Positions 1-8,927 of a stretch of 64,000 nt of DNA are shown in pieces (positions within the stretch are counted from its first letter, which is position 1; the number at the start of each line of letters is the position of its first letter). The position numbers were made by a program, and so were the translations under genes. Below the pieces are notes generated by a model. That model searched no databases. It saw nothing but the letters and a program-made list of their open reading frames with translations, and was not told the DNA's origin. Source of the stretch: Loktanella sp. Alg231-35 (GTDB lineage Bacteria > Pseudomonadota > Alphaproteobacteria > Rhodobacterales > Rhodobacteraceae); NCBI RefSeq assembly GCF_900143545.1, contig NZ_FREV01000004.1:248001-312000 (forward strand). The letters run 5' to 3'.

Positions 1-1280
1 AAGAGGGCCAGCATCAGCGCAAGGATCATCGCTTGTGCTACGGCCCCAACAACAAAGGCGCTAAAGGATGATTGCAGGGTGGCCTGCACGAAGGGGTAGA
101 GCAGCAGCGGATAGAACCAAAACGCCCCATGACGCCGGACCATGGGGGACGCGAGCAACAGCACCTCGCCCTTGCGGCAAAGCCAGCCCAATGCAAACCC
201 CACAGCCATCCCGGCCCAGCCAAAATTGATGTAGGCTTCACCTGGGCCGGTCACGTTGAACGCGCCGCCAGTGTCGACCCCCATGACATCGCGCTTAAAA
301 AACACGCCAAGATCGATGGCAGGTTTGTCCAGCCAGATCGCGCGGGGCACCCAGCCAAAGCTCCACCAGCCGTAACTTTCGCCCAGCAGATACATCGAGG
401 GCGTGACGCGGTCGGTGACCATGACGGCGGCATTGATATCCAGAAAATAAGTTGATCCCACGATCTGATACATCAACCCAGTGTTCTGCCCGCGCAAGGC
501 CGTCATATAAGCAGAGGTCAGCAGGACACCTATTGCCGCGATACCGATACACAACACCGCACGCGCACCGATGCGCCCGCCCAGAATGGTAAAGGTCGCG
601 ATGGCAAAGACCAGCAGCTCGACCAGTTCAAACCGGTCGCCGGATATCAGCGCGATCAGCACCACGAGGGCCGCAAGCAAAGCGGCTTGCAGCAACAGAT
701 AACGACGGCGCAAGACCAACCCCTGCCCGAGTAGCAATACAAACGCGAATTTGGGCACGACGAACAGGGTCTTGATCCCGGCCAGCGTTGCGCCAACTCC
801 GTTGCTGTTCAAATTGATCTGCTTGGCCGTATTCAACTGGGTCAGCACATCAAGCGACACAGCATCCGCCCCACGCGCCCGGATCAAAAGCATGATGGTC
901 ACGGCAGCGACCGCAAAGGCCGCCACAAAAAGCCAACCCTGTCGCACCAGACCCACAGCGATCAATTGCGCATCGGCGATGTGGGGCTGTGTATGCACAG
1001 GGCGCACAGCACAGCGATAGCCAAGACAAAGCAACAGGATGAACCCGGCAAGATAAAGCGCGCCCACCATCTGCGCGCCGGGGGTTGTCACAAACCGGGT
1101 GTAGAACGCCCATTCCGGCACGGTACTGTAGACGGCGACTTTGATCAGGAAACCGAAGCCCGCGAAATAGGCCAGCAAGTGCATGGGCGATACAACTGAG
1201 ACCATCCCATAGCGTCGTCCCATCCACAGGGGCAATCCGGTGCAAAAAGCGGCCAGAGTGATAATTAGGAAATCTTCCAT
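1..1280 (-). CDS. Wzy-like oligosaccharide repeat-unit polymerase (partial, 3' end outside window)
   Basis: The frame is open from an ATG at 1280 down to base 1, about 426 codons with no stop, so the gene runs off the left edge. The product is very hydrophobic with many membrane spans. Near residues 343-362 it has a periplasmic-loop motif (GPGEAYINFGWAGMAVGF) typical of O-antigen and exopolysaccharide polymerases of the Wzy type. Such enzymes join lipid-linked repeat units on the periplasmic face of the inner membrane. The start overlaps the end of the flippase gene by 16 bases, so the two are translationally coupled. The assignment rests on topology, that motif and context; the exact polymer is unknown. 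Confidence 0.72.
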   Translation of the reverse strand, partial: MEDFLIITLAAFCTGLPLWMGRRYGMVSVVSPMHLLAYFAGFGFLIKVAVYSTVPEWAFYTRFVTTPGAQMVGALYLAGFILLLCLGYRCAVRPVHTQPHIADAQLIAVGLVRQGWLFVAAFAVAAVTIMLLIRARGADAVSLDVLTQLNTAKQINLNSNGVGATLAGIKTLFVVPKFAFVLLLGQGLVLRRRYLLLQAALLAALVVLIALISGDRFELVELLVFAIATFTILGGRIGARAVLCIGIAAIGVLLTSAYMTALRGQNTGLMYQIVGSTYFLDINAAVMVTDRVTPSMYLLGESYGWWSFGWVPRAIWLDKPAIDLGVFFKRDVMGVDTGGAFNVTGPGEAYINFGWAGMAVGFALGWLCRKGEVLLLASPMVRRHGAFWFYPLLLYPFVQATLQSSFSAFVVGAVAQAMILALMLAL

Positions 1281-2551
1281 CGCGCGACCCTGCCCCGCAG
1301 AAGCGATCCCGCCGACGTATCTACGGCGACACAACGGCGCAAAGCCCACCACAGTGCGACACTGCCGATACTAGTGGCCCCCACATAGATCGCCGCATTG
1401 GCAACGGCGGTCAGAGCCGAACCAAATGCAAAGGCCGCCACCAGATATAGCCCAACCATCGCAAGCCGCGCCAAAGCCGCGTAGCGCGCGAACCCGCACA
1501 GCGTGGCAACCGTGAAGCCCGATGCAAACCAGACCTGCACGAACCCACCCAAAGCCAAAAGCGCCAAAACGCCTTGGCCGAAATGCAGATGGGCTGGTCC
1601 AAAGGCAAGCGGCGCCAATGCTAGCCCCAATATGGTCACGGCAAAGATGGCCCCCCCAGACAGGATAGCAATGCGGTTGCCTGCGGCACTGGCGCGCTGC
1701 AAGGCCAGCATATCGCCCGCACCAAAGGCGGCAGAGATCGGTGCGGCGCTCACCCATGTGGCGACAGTGACAGGCAAAGCAATAAGGTTGGCCAGACGAC
1801 GCAGGACGGCATAAAGCCCGAAGACTTCTGGCGGTAGAAACAGCCCGCCGACGATCAAATCGGCCTGCGCCACCCCGACACCCAGCACAGACGCGCCCCA
1901 AAGTGAGCCCACGTCCTTGGACCACGCCGCATCATCCGCCTCTCTCGGCGGCAGGGTGACCCAAAGCATCGCAGCGCAGGCAACCAGCCCCATCGTTAGC
2001 GCTGTGATCGAAAGACCGGATTGCACATTGCCCACCGTCACAAGTAGTGCCGCGCCCAGCGCCAGTTGCGGACCAATGTCACGCAAAACCATCGACCAAA
2101 GCACGCTGCCCAGTCCGCGCAAGACACTGGCCAGACAGCTCAACAGATTAACGCCCAAGGCAACGGCAATGAGTTTCGGCCAAGGCAAAGCGGGCCACAT
2201 CCATGACAGCGGACCATAGGCCAGCGCGGCAAGTGCTGCGGGATAGATCACAGCAAACCGCACGATGCCCTCAAAATGCACGCCGCGGCCATCCGTCATC
2301 CCGCGCAGCAGGATCAAGGGACCGCCTAGGGAAAAAGCAGTCCCCGCGACCAGGGCGACGCTCCACCAAAGGACCAAGGTGCCAAATGCTTCGAGGCCAA
2401 GGGCGTAAGCCAACCCCATCATGATCGCAAAATTGGCCCCGACAATACCCGCGCGCACCATCATGGTGCCAATGGCGGCGGCCTTTGCCAGCTGTGCAAT
2501 CTCTTGTCTTAATCTCAAACCACGATACTCCGCACGGATTAACCAAGCCAC
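1265..2551 (-). CDS. Wzx-like polysaccharide flippase / oligosaccharide transporter
   Basis: A 428-residue integral membrane protein with roughly a dozen hydrophobic segments starting near residue 30. The N-terminal stretch resembles MOP-superfamily flippases (RAGIVGANFAIMMGLAYALG, then a second helix ending in GGPLILLRG). The expected role is to flip undecaprenyl-linked repeat units across the inner membrane. It is the first gene of a minus-strand pair with the Wzy-like polymerase and is divergent from the copolymerase gene across about 100 bases. No catalytic motif is expected in this family, so the call relies on topology and neighbours. Confidence 0.72.
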   Translation of the reverse strand: MAWLIRAEYRGLRLRQEIAQLAKAAAIGTMMVRAGIVGANFAIMMGLAYALGLEAFGTLVLWWSVALVAGTAFSLGGPLILLRGMTDGRGVHFEGIVRFAVIYPAALAALAYGPLSWMWPALPWPKLIAVALGVNLLSCLASVLRGLGSVLWSMVLRDIGPQLALGAALLVTVGNVQSGLSITALTMGLVACAAMLWVTLPPREADDAAWSKDVGSLWGASVLGVGVAQADLIVGGLFLPPEVFGLYAVLRRLANLIALPVTVATWVSAAPISAAFGAGDMLALQRASAAGNRIAILSGGAIFAVTILGLALAPLAFGPAHLHFGQGVLALLALGGFVQVWFASGFTVATLCGFARYAALARLAMVGLYLVAAFAFGSALTAVANAAIYVGATSIGSVALWWALRRCVAVDTSAGSLLRGRVARWKIS

Positions 2552-2650
2552 ACCACCGCTTCAGTGGTCATTCATTGAGATTAAATTTTGGTTAACCCCT
2601 TTGTGATCTTTTGCCAAAGCAAGCCTGCCGAACCAAAGGATGCGGTTGCC

Positions 2651-4624
2651 ATGACATATCAATCAGTTATCAATGAGGTAACGCGATACCCACTGCCCAC
2701 GCAGCGGTACGAACCAGTTGCGCCCCTTGATCTGTTGGGCCTGCTGTCCACGCTGTGGCGCGGGAAACTGCTGTTGCTATTTACCACGATCTGCGCACTC
2801 GCCTTCGGCGGCTACTACGCGTTTCATATGACCAACCCGCGATATCAGGCCACCGCTACACTGCAAATCGAGGCCACTCCGACGGCACTGCGCGGTGTTG
2901 CAGAACAATGGGACGGGCCCGGCACTGATCCCTCCAGCCTCAATACCGAAGTGACCGTACTGACCTCGAACCGCATCCTTGGGCAGGTGATTGATCAGCT
3001 GAACCTGCTCGAAGACCCTGAATTCAACCGCTACCTGCAGGAACAATCCCCCTATTCGGTCACAGCGATACGGGGGCGGCTGCGGCATTTGCTGGCGGGC
3101 ACCACGCCCACTGCACCTGATGAAACGGCGATCTATGAAAAGACAATCCAAAACCTGCGCGCAGCTCTGACGGTCGCCCGGCCACAGGATACCTATATCT
3201 TTGAGATCAACGCCCGTAGCGGGACCGATGAAAAGGCCATGACTTTGGCCAATGTGACCGTTGCGGCCTATGTGGCGGATCAACAGCGCCTGAAAGACAC
3301 AGCTTCACTGGCCGCTGAAAGCTGGCTTTCTGCACGTGTGCGCACGTTAGAGCAGCAACTGGGCGCCCAAGAAACCGCCGTGAACGATCTGATTGCAACC
3401 GCACAGATACAGGAAAACACCAAGTTGGACGCGATCAGCAATCAGATCCTTTTGGCCGAACAACGGGTGGACGAGGCGCAGGGCGCACTGGCCGCACTGC
3501 AATCTGCTGCCACGCAAAGCCCGCGCCAATCAGCCGCGATCTCGCAACTTCAGACCGAAATAGCCGAAGTGTCCGGGCAGAGCGAACGGCTGCGCGCCCA
3601 GCTGTCGGCGCAATCTGCCGGGCTGGTCCGCTTGCAACAGATGCAACGCGAGGCCGAGGCAACCCGCGTTTTATACGAAACCTTCTTAGCGCGGTTGCAG
3701 GAAACACGCGTGCAGCGCGGGCTGGCGGACAACAACAGCCAGCTTATCTTTCCTGCCACATCGGCCCAATACCTTGGCCCGCACAAAATCCTGATAATTG
3801 AGATTGCCGGACTACTGGGTGTGTTGTTGGGCCTGACCCTGATCACGCTACGCGAGACGCTGCGCAACGGTGCAGGCACTGCCGCACAACTGCATGCGGC
3901 CATGGGCGTGCCTGTCTTTGCACAATCCAGCCAGACCTCTACGCGCAGCACCCGCCACCTACAGCGTTCCATGGGCCGCTTTGCGCCCGCCATGCGGGCC
4001 ATGCGCACCGAGTTGATGCTGGCGGCGGATGGTCACACGCCAGCCGTGATCCTTGTCACGGCCAGCCGCAGTGGTGAGGACAAGACCGCCCATGCCATCG
4101 CACTGGCCCACAGTCTGACCCAAGCAGGCAAGGATGTCTTGCTGCTGGGGGCTGACCTGACAAAACCTGATCTGACACAATGCTTGGGCGCGCGCCCAGC
4201 CGCTGGGATTGCCGATGTAATTGCAGGCGGCGTGTCGTTGCCGGACGCTTTGGTTGGCAACCTTCCACTTGGGTTTGACCTGCTTATGGCACGCAGCGCA
4301 CACACCTCCAACGACCCGATCCTGACGGATAGGGTCGACAGTATCTGCAGCGCGCTGCGCGAACGCTATGATCATATTGTCATTGACGCACCACCTGTCT
4401 TGACGGACCCCACAACAGCGCTCTGGGCGCTACTGGCAGATGCCGTCCTCTATGGGGTGCAATGGTCAAAAACCCCGCTTGCAACAGTGCAAGCGGGGCT
4501 GGACAAACTTCACGATGCCGGCTGTCCTGTGACTGGCCTCTTCCTAACCAAGGTCAGTCGGCGCATGTTGCGACAGGATCAACAGGCCCCAAGATCGCTC
4601 TGGCGCAGAGCAGTCTTTTCCTAG
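2651..4624 (+). CDS. Wzz/Wzc-like polysaccharide copolymerase with degenerate BY-kinase domain
   Basis: The ATG at 2651 is chosen because an AAAGGA motif lies about 10 bases upstream; an in-frame start at 2588 has no ribosome binding site. The product (657 aa) has a Wzz domain with TM1 near residues 39-58, a long coiled-coil periplasmic region (about 200-340), TM2 near 374-400 and a cytoplasmic P-loop domain. This architecture controls chain length and export of exopolysaccharide. The ATPase motifs are altered: Walker A reads SRSGEDKT, Walker A' reads LLLGADLTKP with Gly where the first Asp usually is, while Walker B (HIVIDAPP) is intact. The C-terminal tail has no tyrosine cluster, so autokinase activity is doubtful. 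Confidence 0.85.
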   Translation: MTYQSVINEVTRYPLPTQRYEPVAPLDLLGLLSTLWRGKLLLLFTTICALAFGGYYAFHMTNPRYQATATLQIEATPTALRGVAEQWDGPGTDPSSLNTEVTVLTSNRILGQVIDQLNLLEDPEFNRYLQEQSPYSVTAIRGRLRHLLAGTTPTAPDETAIYEKTIQNLRAALTVARPQDTYIFEINARSGTDEKAMTLANVTVAAYVADQQRLKDTASLAAESWLSARVRTLEQQLGAQETAVNDLIATAQIQENTKLDAISNQILLAEQRVDEAQGALAALQSAATQSPRQSAAISQLQTEIAEVSGQSERLRAQLSAQSAGLVRLQQMQREAEATRVLYETFLARLQETRVQRGLADNNSQLIFPATSAQYLGPHKILIIEIAGLLGVLLGLTLITLRETLRNGAGTAAQLHAAMGVPVFAQSSQTSTRSTRHLQRSMGRFAPAMRAMRTELMLAADGHTPAVILVTASRSGEDKTAHAIALAHSLTQAGKDVLLLGADLTKPDLTQCLGARPAAGIADVIAGGVSLPDALVGNLPLGFDLLMARSAHTSNDPILTDRVDSICSALRERYDHIVIDAPPVLTDPTTALWALLADAVLYGVQWSKTPLATVQAGLDKLHDAGCPVTGLFLTKVSRRMLRQDQQAPRSLWRRAVFS

Positions 4625-4628
4625 CGAC

Positions 4629-6227
4629 CTAGCCCACTGCCATCACGTGCCGGTTAAAGAAGCGGATCACGTCGCCGGAACCAAAGCTAAGCCCTGTTCC
4701 ATTGTCCGCCTGCACATAGGCTTTGGCCACCCAATCGAGCCCCCCGCTTGCTGTTCTTGCATCCAGATTTGGGCGCAGGAAGGTATTGAACTGACCCAGA
4801 ACATTGTTCTCGTCGGGCACCGCGCCAGCCTCATGACCATAAAGCAGGCCGTGTCCGAAGACTGATCCCGTCAACCCGATCCGGCTGGTATCGGCGAATT
4901 CAATGCTGGGCGGGTTCACCCCTACATGATCGGACAACGTGACCGCAGCCGCTGGTGCATCCAGCGTGGCGACAACGGTTGTACCGCTCTCTCCATCCCA
5001 ATGTACCATAGGCAGCATGCCGGCATAGAACCATTAAACATCGGCTTGCGGTCCAGTGGCCGCGACGGCAACATCATGACGGACGCTGCCCGGTGTCACG
5101 CTGCGAACCAACTGGCAACTACCAAGCAGAGCACCCGCCTGCGTCTGCCAGTTCAAGTCCTCGGTCAGTGTTAACTGCGCGCCCACGCTCAACCCGTTCC
5201 CGGTTGTTACAGGGGCCCATGGCGCGCCATCCAGCATGATATTGCGCGCCACAAGGCCCTCATTCCCGTGGGTCTGTCCGCCCAGTTCCGTAGACACACC
5301 ACCCACGGCGAACCGCAGCGCATATTCACGTTCCGACGCATAGTCTATCGCAACAAACGCCGGATAGGTCGGGCGGTTATCTGCACGCCAATCCAAGGCA
5401 CCATCTGATGCAATTCCACCGCCGTGGGTGGGGGCGATTGAACCGCTGATACCATTGGCGCGGGCGGCATAAAACACTCCGCCCCATTGCACTTCGTCCC
5501 CCATGGCGTAGCTGGTGCTGGGGGACCAAAGCGGCGGCAAGACACGGGGATCAGACAGATCACCAGAGATCGCAATCGCCTCCAGCATAATGGCATTGCC
5601 ACCGGGGCTTGCAACGCCGCCGACGCTGACCTCAACCAAATGGCTGCCAGTAAGGCCGCTAGCGACCTTGACGGATTGGCGGCGGGTAAGATCGCTCGCG
5701 TTGTAGGTCGCAAACGCCTTGAACCCAAGGCCGTCAGGATCACCAACCTCGTTGACGAGCGTTTGCCCACCATCAATATCCACGCGCAGATAAGCACCAT
5801 TGGTGCGGCCGGTGTAATGCACCCAGACATCGTACGGGGCCGCACGATCAACCGTGACAGAAGCTTTGGCAGTCAGAGAACTGGTGCTGACAGCCCGGTT
5901 GCCCGTATAGCTGCCCGCAATACCAGAGCCTGAGGATTGCAGCTGCGACCATGACCCTGTCAGTGCCATCTCGCCCACGGCATAGACGTTGCGCAATTCT
6001 GCGATCAGCGTCTCGCGCCAGGAATAGCGCGTGGCGGGATCGTCATTGTCCAACCGCAGGCAGGCGGCGTGGTTTTGGTCGACCTCTGTCCAAAGGGTCA
6101 GACCATTGTCCGCACCAGCAGCGACGGCGACATGCTGCCCGCCGCCCGCGCCAAAGAACGCGCCAAGCGGCGCAACATCTGCACGTACGCCAAAGTTATG
6201 GCCTGGCGAAAGCTCTAGCCCGATCAC
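4629..6227 (-). pseudogene. GTA/phage head-spike fibre-like protein, interrupted by in-frame TAA
   Basis: One reading frame of 533 codons runs from a GTG at 6227 to a stop at 4629, broken only by a TAA at 5034-5036 (codon 398). Both sides read as normal protein: upstream ends ATGPQADV, downstream continues WFYAGMLPMVHWDG. An ATG at 5018 could start the second part but has no clear ribosome binding site. Position directly after a spike-base gene matches the rcc01079-rcc01080 (ghsA-ghsB) pair of Rhodobacter capsulatus, whose fibre binds capsule on recipient cells. The middle (about residues 90-210) looks like a carbohydrate-binding beta domain. If the stop is real the tip domain is lost; a base-calling error is the alternative. 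Confidence 0.7.
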
Positions 6228-6230
6228 GGA

Positions 6231-6488
6231 TCAGTACCACGCAACCAGCTGCGCCGTGGTCCCGGTGGCCATGACGCGGACAGGGCGAATGGACAGGACC
6301 GCACCTGCTGCCACCTCATAGCTGATCGCCTCACCGTCATTGTCCACCAGCACAGCCGTGCCCGCGGTATTGACGTATAGCGCTCGCGGACGCACCGGCA
6401 GGTCAGCACCATCATCAGGGGCGATTAGGTATTGTGCGACGGCAGGGGATGTCAGGTTTACGTAGTCAGTATCAAAAGGATCAGGCAT
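6231..6488 (-). CDS. Spike base protein, RcGTA Rcc01079-like
   Basis: An 85-residue protein. The ATG at 6488 is preferred over one at 6527 because GGAG lies 8 bases before it. The pattern LTSPAVAQYLIAPDDG, then RPRALYVNTAGTAVLVDNDG, ending in VRVMATGTTAQLVAWY, matches the small beta-rich head-spike base family of the Rhodobacter gene transfer agent (GhsA) and related phage proteins, as I recall them. It precedes the fibre-like gene by 3 bases in the same frame. The location inside a polysaccharide region, rather than in a GTA structural cluster, is typical of unlinked GTA spike genes, but GTA membership cannot be shown from this window. Confidence 0.68.
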   Translation of the reverse strand: MPDPFDTDYVNLTSPAVAQYLIAPDDGADLPVRPRALYVNTAGTAVLVDNDGEAISYEVAAGAVLSIRPVRVMATGTTAQLVAWY

Positions 6489-6609
6489 CAAATCACTCCG
6501 GTTTAGATTGTCGAAGCGTGGATACATCCACCAGGCTTACCAACGGCTTGGGCCTGCGTGCGCGACAGGACGCAACAGCATGTGGCCAAGAGCAGGGTGA
6601 TCACGCTAT

Positions 6610-7332
6610 GTGCAAAGTATGACGGATCTGAACGATACCAGCACGCTTGCCCCCGATACGCCCTTTTGGGCGATCGGCGATGTGCATGGGCGTGATGATC
6701 TGTTGGAAGCCCTGCTGACGCGGCTGATGCCCGAAGGGCAGCCGATTGTGCTGGTGGGCGATTACATCAACAAAGGGCCAGACAGTGCGGGCACCTTACG
6801 GCGGCTAATGGCGCTGGCGGACAACGAACAGATCATCACGCTGCGGGGCAACCATGAAGAACTGCTATTGCGGTTCCTGCGGCGACCTCGGCGGTTCGCT
6901 CGTGCCTTCCTGCGCTTTGGCGGGCGCAAGACGCTGGCGAGTTTCGGGATCGCAGAACTGCCAGAGCACCCCGCTCTCTATCAATGCACACAGACCCGCA
7001 ATGCCCTGCTTGAGGCCATGCCAAAACTGGGACAATGGCTCCACAGTTGCCCTTATGTCTGGCAAAGCGGTAATGTCAGCGTCGTGCACGCAGGCGCAGA
7101 CCCGGACGTGGCGCTTGACGATCAGCCACCCATCACATTCCCTTGGGGGCACCCAAATTCCCTGACGAAACCGCGCAAGGACGGACTGTGGGTCGTCCAC
7201 GGGCATACTCCGGTGCAAGAGGTTGAGATCACGCAACGGCGCATCGCCCTCGATACCCAAGCCCACCACACTGGGGTCTTGTCTGCAGTGAAAATATCAT
7301 CCGGCAAAGCCGAGGTGCTTCAACTGCCCTGA
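6610..7332 (+). CDS. PPP-family metallophosphoesterase / serine-threonine phosphatase-like
   Basis: A 240-residue protein with the three metal-binding blocks of PPP phosphatases in order: GDVHGRDD (about residues 23-30), GDYINKGPDS (about 51-60) and GNHEE (about 82-86), followed by a later HAGADPD and a VHGHTP. These ligate two metal ions and hydrolyse phosphoester bonds. The track begins at a GTG (6610) with AGGGTG upstream; an ATG at 6619 is an alternative start. It sits between spike-like and sugar-transferase genes and its last 13 bases overlap the 3' end of the convergent transferase gene. A role in reversing phosphorylation linked to polysaccharide export is possible but is inferred only from position. 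Confidence 0.8.
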   Translation: MQSMTDLNDTSTLAPDTPFWAIGDVHGRDDLLEALLTRLMPEGQPIVLVGDYINKGPDSAGTLRRLMALADNEQIITLRGNHEELLLRFLRRPRRFARAFLRFGGRKTLASFGIAELPEHPALYQCTQTRNALLEAMPKLGQWLHSCPYVWQSGNVSVVHAGADPDVALDDQPPITFPWGHPNSLTKPRKDGLWVVHGHTPVQEVEITQRRIALDTQAHHTGVLSAVKISSGKAEVLQLP

Positions 7333-8024
7333 CGGGTCAGAACCACGGCGATGGTGCGCCATGTGATCCACAAATCCAGAGCAAAGCTGGCGTGCTTGAT
7401 ATAGTGATGATCCGCCGCAACTTTGCGGTAAATACCGTCGAGCCCATCAACATAGCCTACTTCGGTTTGCGCGTATCCGCTGATGCCCGGCGTCACCTGA
7501 TGGCGCGCAGCATAGCCGGGAATCTCGCGCAGATAGACACACGCGTGCTCAAAGCTGTCAGGGCGCGGGCCAATCATGCTCATCTCGCCACGCAGGATGG
7601 TAAGAATCTGCGGCAACTCATCCAGCCGCGTGCGGCGCAGGAACCGGCCCAACGGGCCAATGCGGTCAGTCTCTAACCCATCGAAGGCACCGCGCGCGCC
7701 GGGCGCTGCCGCGCGCATGGTGCGAAACTTATAGGCCACAAACGGCTGGCAGGCGCGGCCCATACGGCGCTGGCAAAAGAACACCGGACCGGGATTGAAA
7801 ACTGGGTTTAACAGAAAAAGAGCCACCGCCACGCAGCAAAAGGGAACGAGTAAGAGCACACCAAGGGTGACGTCAAAGACGATCTTGGGGGCACTCTCGG
7901 CTTGGGTTTTCGTCTTGTAGATTGTTTCAGCCAACGGAGCGTCATCAATACCAAAACCACTCTCACGCAAATCAAACACTACAGCACTCTCAACCTTAGG
8001 TGATGCCCCTATCTCGAAAGACAC
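7320..8024 (-). CDS. ExoY/WcaJ-type polyprenyl-phosphate sugar-1-phosphate transferase
   Basis: A 234-residue member of the bacterial sugar transferase family, which starts repeat-unit synthesis by moving a sugar phosphate onto undecaprenyl phosphate. One membrane segment near residues 48-72 is followed by the conserved cytosolic core: RMGR and YKFRTM, then FLRRTRLDELPQ, MSMIGPRPD and TPGISGYAQ. The length fits the short ExoY class with no N-terminal CoA-binding domain. The start is a GTG with a poorly placed AAGG, so the first 10-20 residues are uncertain. It belongs functionally with the Wzx, Wzy and Wzz-type genes in the first 5 kb. Confidence 0.88.
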   Translation of the reverse strand: MSFEIGASPKVESAVVFDLRESGFGIDDAPLAETIYKTKTQAESAPKIVFDVTLGVLLLVPFCCVAVALFLLNPVFNPGPVFFCQRRMGRACQPFVAYKFRTMRAAAPGARGAFDGLETDRIGPLGRFLRRTRLDELPQILTILRGEMSMIGPRPDSFEHACVYLREIPGYAARHQVTPGISGYAQTEVGYVDGLDGIYRKVAADHHYIKHASFALDLWITWRTIAVVLTRQGS

Positions 8025-8422
8025 CTTATAGTTAATGGGTAGTTGCCGTAGCGTTAATGATCAGTTAATTTCAACAGGTTCCAACGGCCTATTTGCGTTC
8101 AACGCACACAAAAATGGGCGATTTCATAACAATTGGAGAATTCCACCGTCAATTCGTGAACGCGCCGTGAGTAAAACACACCTCAAACGCGACGGTAGGT
8201 CTGCCCTTACGGACGCACGCAACAGGGGCGACAATGCGATGGCTCTGCTGGTTCTGGCAGCTCACTCCAACGTCAGCACCACAGATGGAGACGTTCCAGA
8301 GCGGAGTGAGAACATTGCCAAGGTGATGAAGCTGAGGGACACCTGAGCAACTTTTGACATAACACGCGACACAACGACCGTTTTGATACAACAGATTTAG
8401 TCGCTCAAACCCCTTATTTATA
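8025..8422. other. Intergenic region, about 400 bases, no supported gene
   Basis: This stretch separates the sugar transferase from tRNA-Arg. A 103-codon plus-strand frame covers most of it, but its composition is not protein-like, it has no ribosome binding site and it resembles nothing I know. The region presumably carries the promoter of the transferase gene on the minus strand. I see no clear terminator, riboswitch or repeat. Confidence 0.5.
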
Positions 8423-8499
8423 TGGCGATCCGAGAAGGACTCGAACCCTCAACCTGCTGATTAGAAGTCAGCTGCTCTATCCAGTTGAGCTATCGGACC
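8423..8499 (-). tRNA. tRNA-Arg (anticodon TCT)
   Basis: On the minus strand a 77-base cloverleaf with encoded CCA is visible. The acceptor GGTCCGA pairs with TCGGATC through one G-T. The D stem is GCTC/GAGC. The anticodon arm is GCTGA-CTTCTAA-TCAGC, giving anticodon TCT. The T arm is GAGGG-TTCGAGT-CCTTC. It decodes AGA. Single gene, no processing partner nearby. Confidence 0.96.
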
Positions 8500-8554
8500 G
8501 CTTGGGGCCGGGTATGACGTGAGGCCCCGCCCTTTGGCAAGCCAAAACCAGCGG

Positions 8555-8866
8555 TTAGTGCGTCCAGGCGCCTCGGCGGTTGGTGGCAAAGTTTTCGGCA
8601 TAGCCGCCGGGACGGATGTTCGCTTTGCGCGGCTTGGGTTCCTGCACGACCGCATCGATGCCATGCTCTTTGGCGTAGTCCAGCGCGGTTTGCTTGCTGT
8701 CGAATTCCAGTTTGACCTGCGCCTGCGTGTCGCTTGACGACGTCCAGCCCATCAGCGGGTCCACCTCGCGCGCGGTTTCTGCCACGTGTTCCAGCACCCA
8801 TTGCCGGGTCTTGGCCGTACCTGATGACATGGCGGTTTTCGCTGGCTTGTAGATTCGTGCGCGCAT
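8555..8866 (-). CDS. ETC complex I subunit, NDUFS4-like
   Basis: A 103-residue protein. The ATG at 8866 is chosen over an upstream in-frame start because AGGGAG lies 7 bases before it and the family begins with [16 protein letters not shown]. It matches the alphaproteobacterial homologue of mitochondrial NDUFS4 (ETC complex I conserved region), with the characteristic [17 protein letters not shown] and C-terminal [17 protein letters not shown]4-like proteins are accessory subunits on the peripheral arm of NADH:quinone oxidoreductase near the N module. It is monocistronic here, away from nuo genes, which is usual in this group. Confidence 0.9.
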   Translation of the reverse strand: MRARIYKPAKTAMSSGTAKTRQWVLEHVAETAREVDPLMGWTSSSDTQAQVKLEFDSKQTALDYAKEHGIDAVVQEPKPRKANIRPGGYAENFATNRRGAWTH

Positions 8867-8927
8867 TGCGGTCTCCCTTGGGCTGGTCTCTATATGTGCA
8901 AATCCACGTGTTTGCGCAAGCCTGCGA

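Noticed and set aside
8035..8346. 103-codon plus-strand frame in the gap before tRNA-Arg
   Set aside because: No ribosome binding site, non-protein-like composition, no known relative; left as intergenic.
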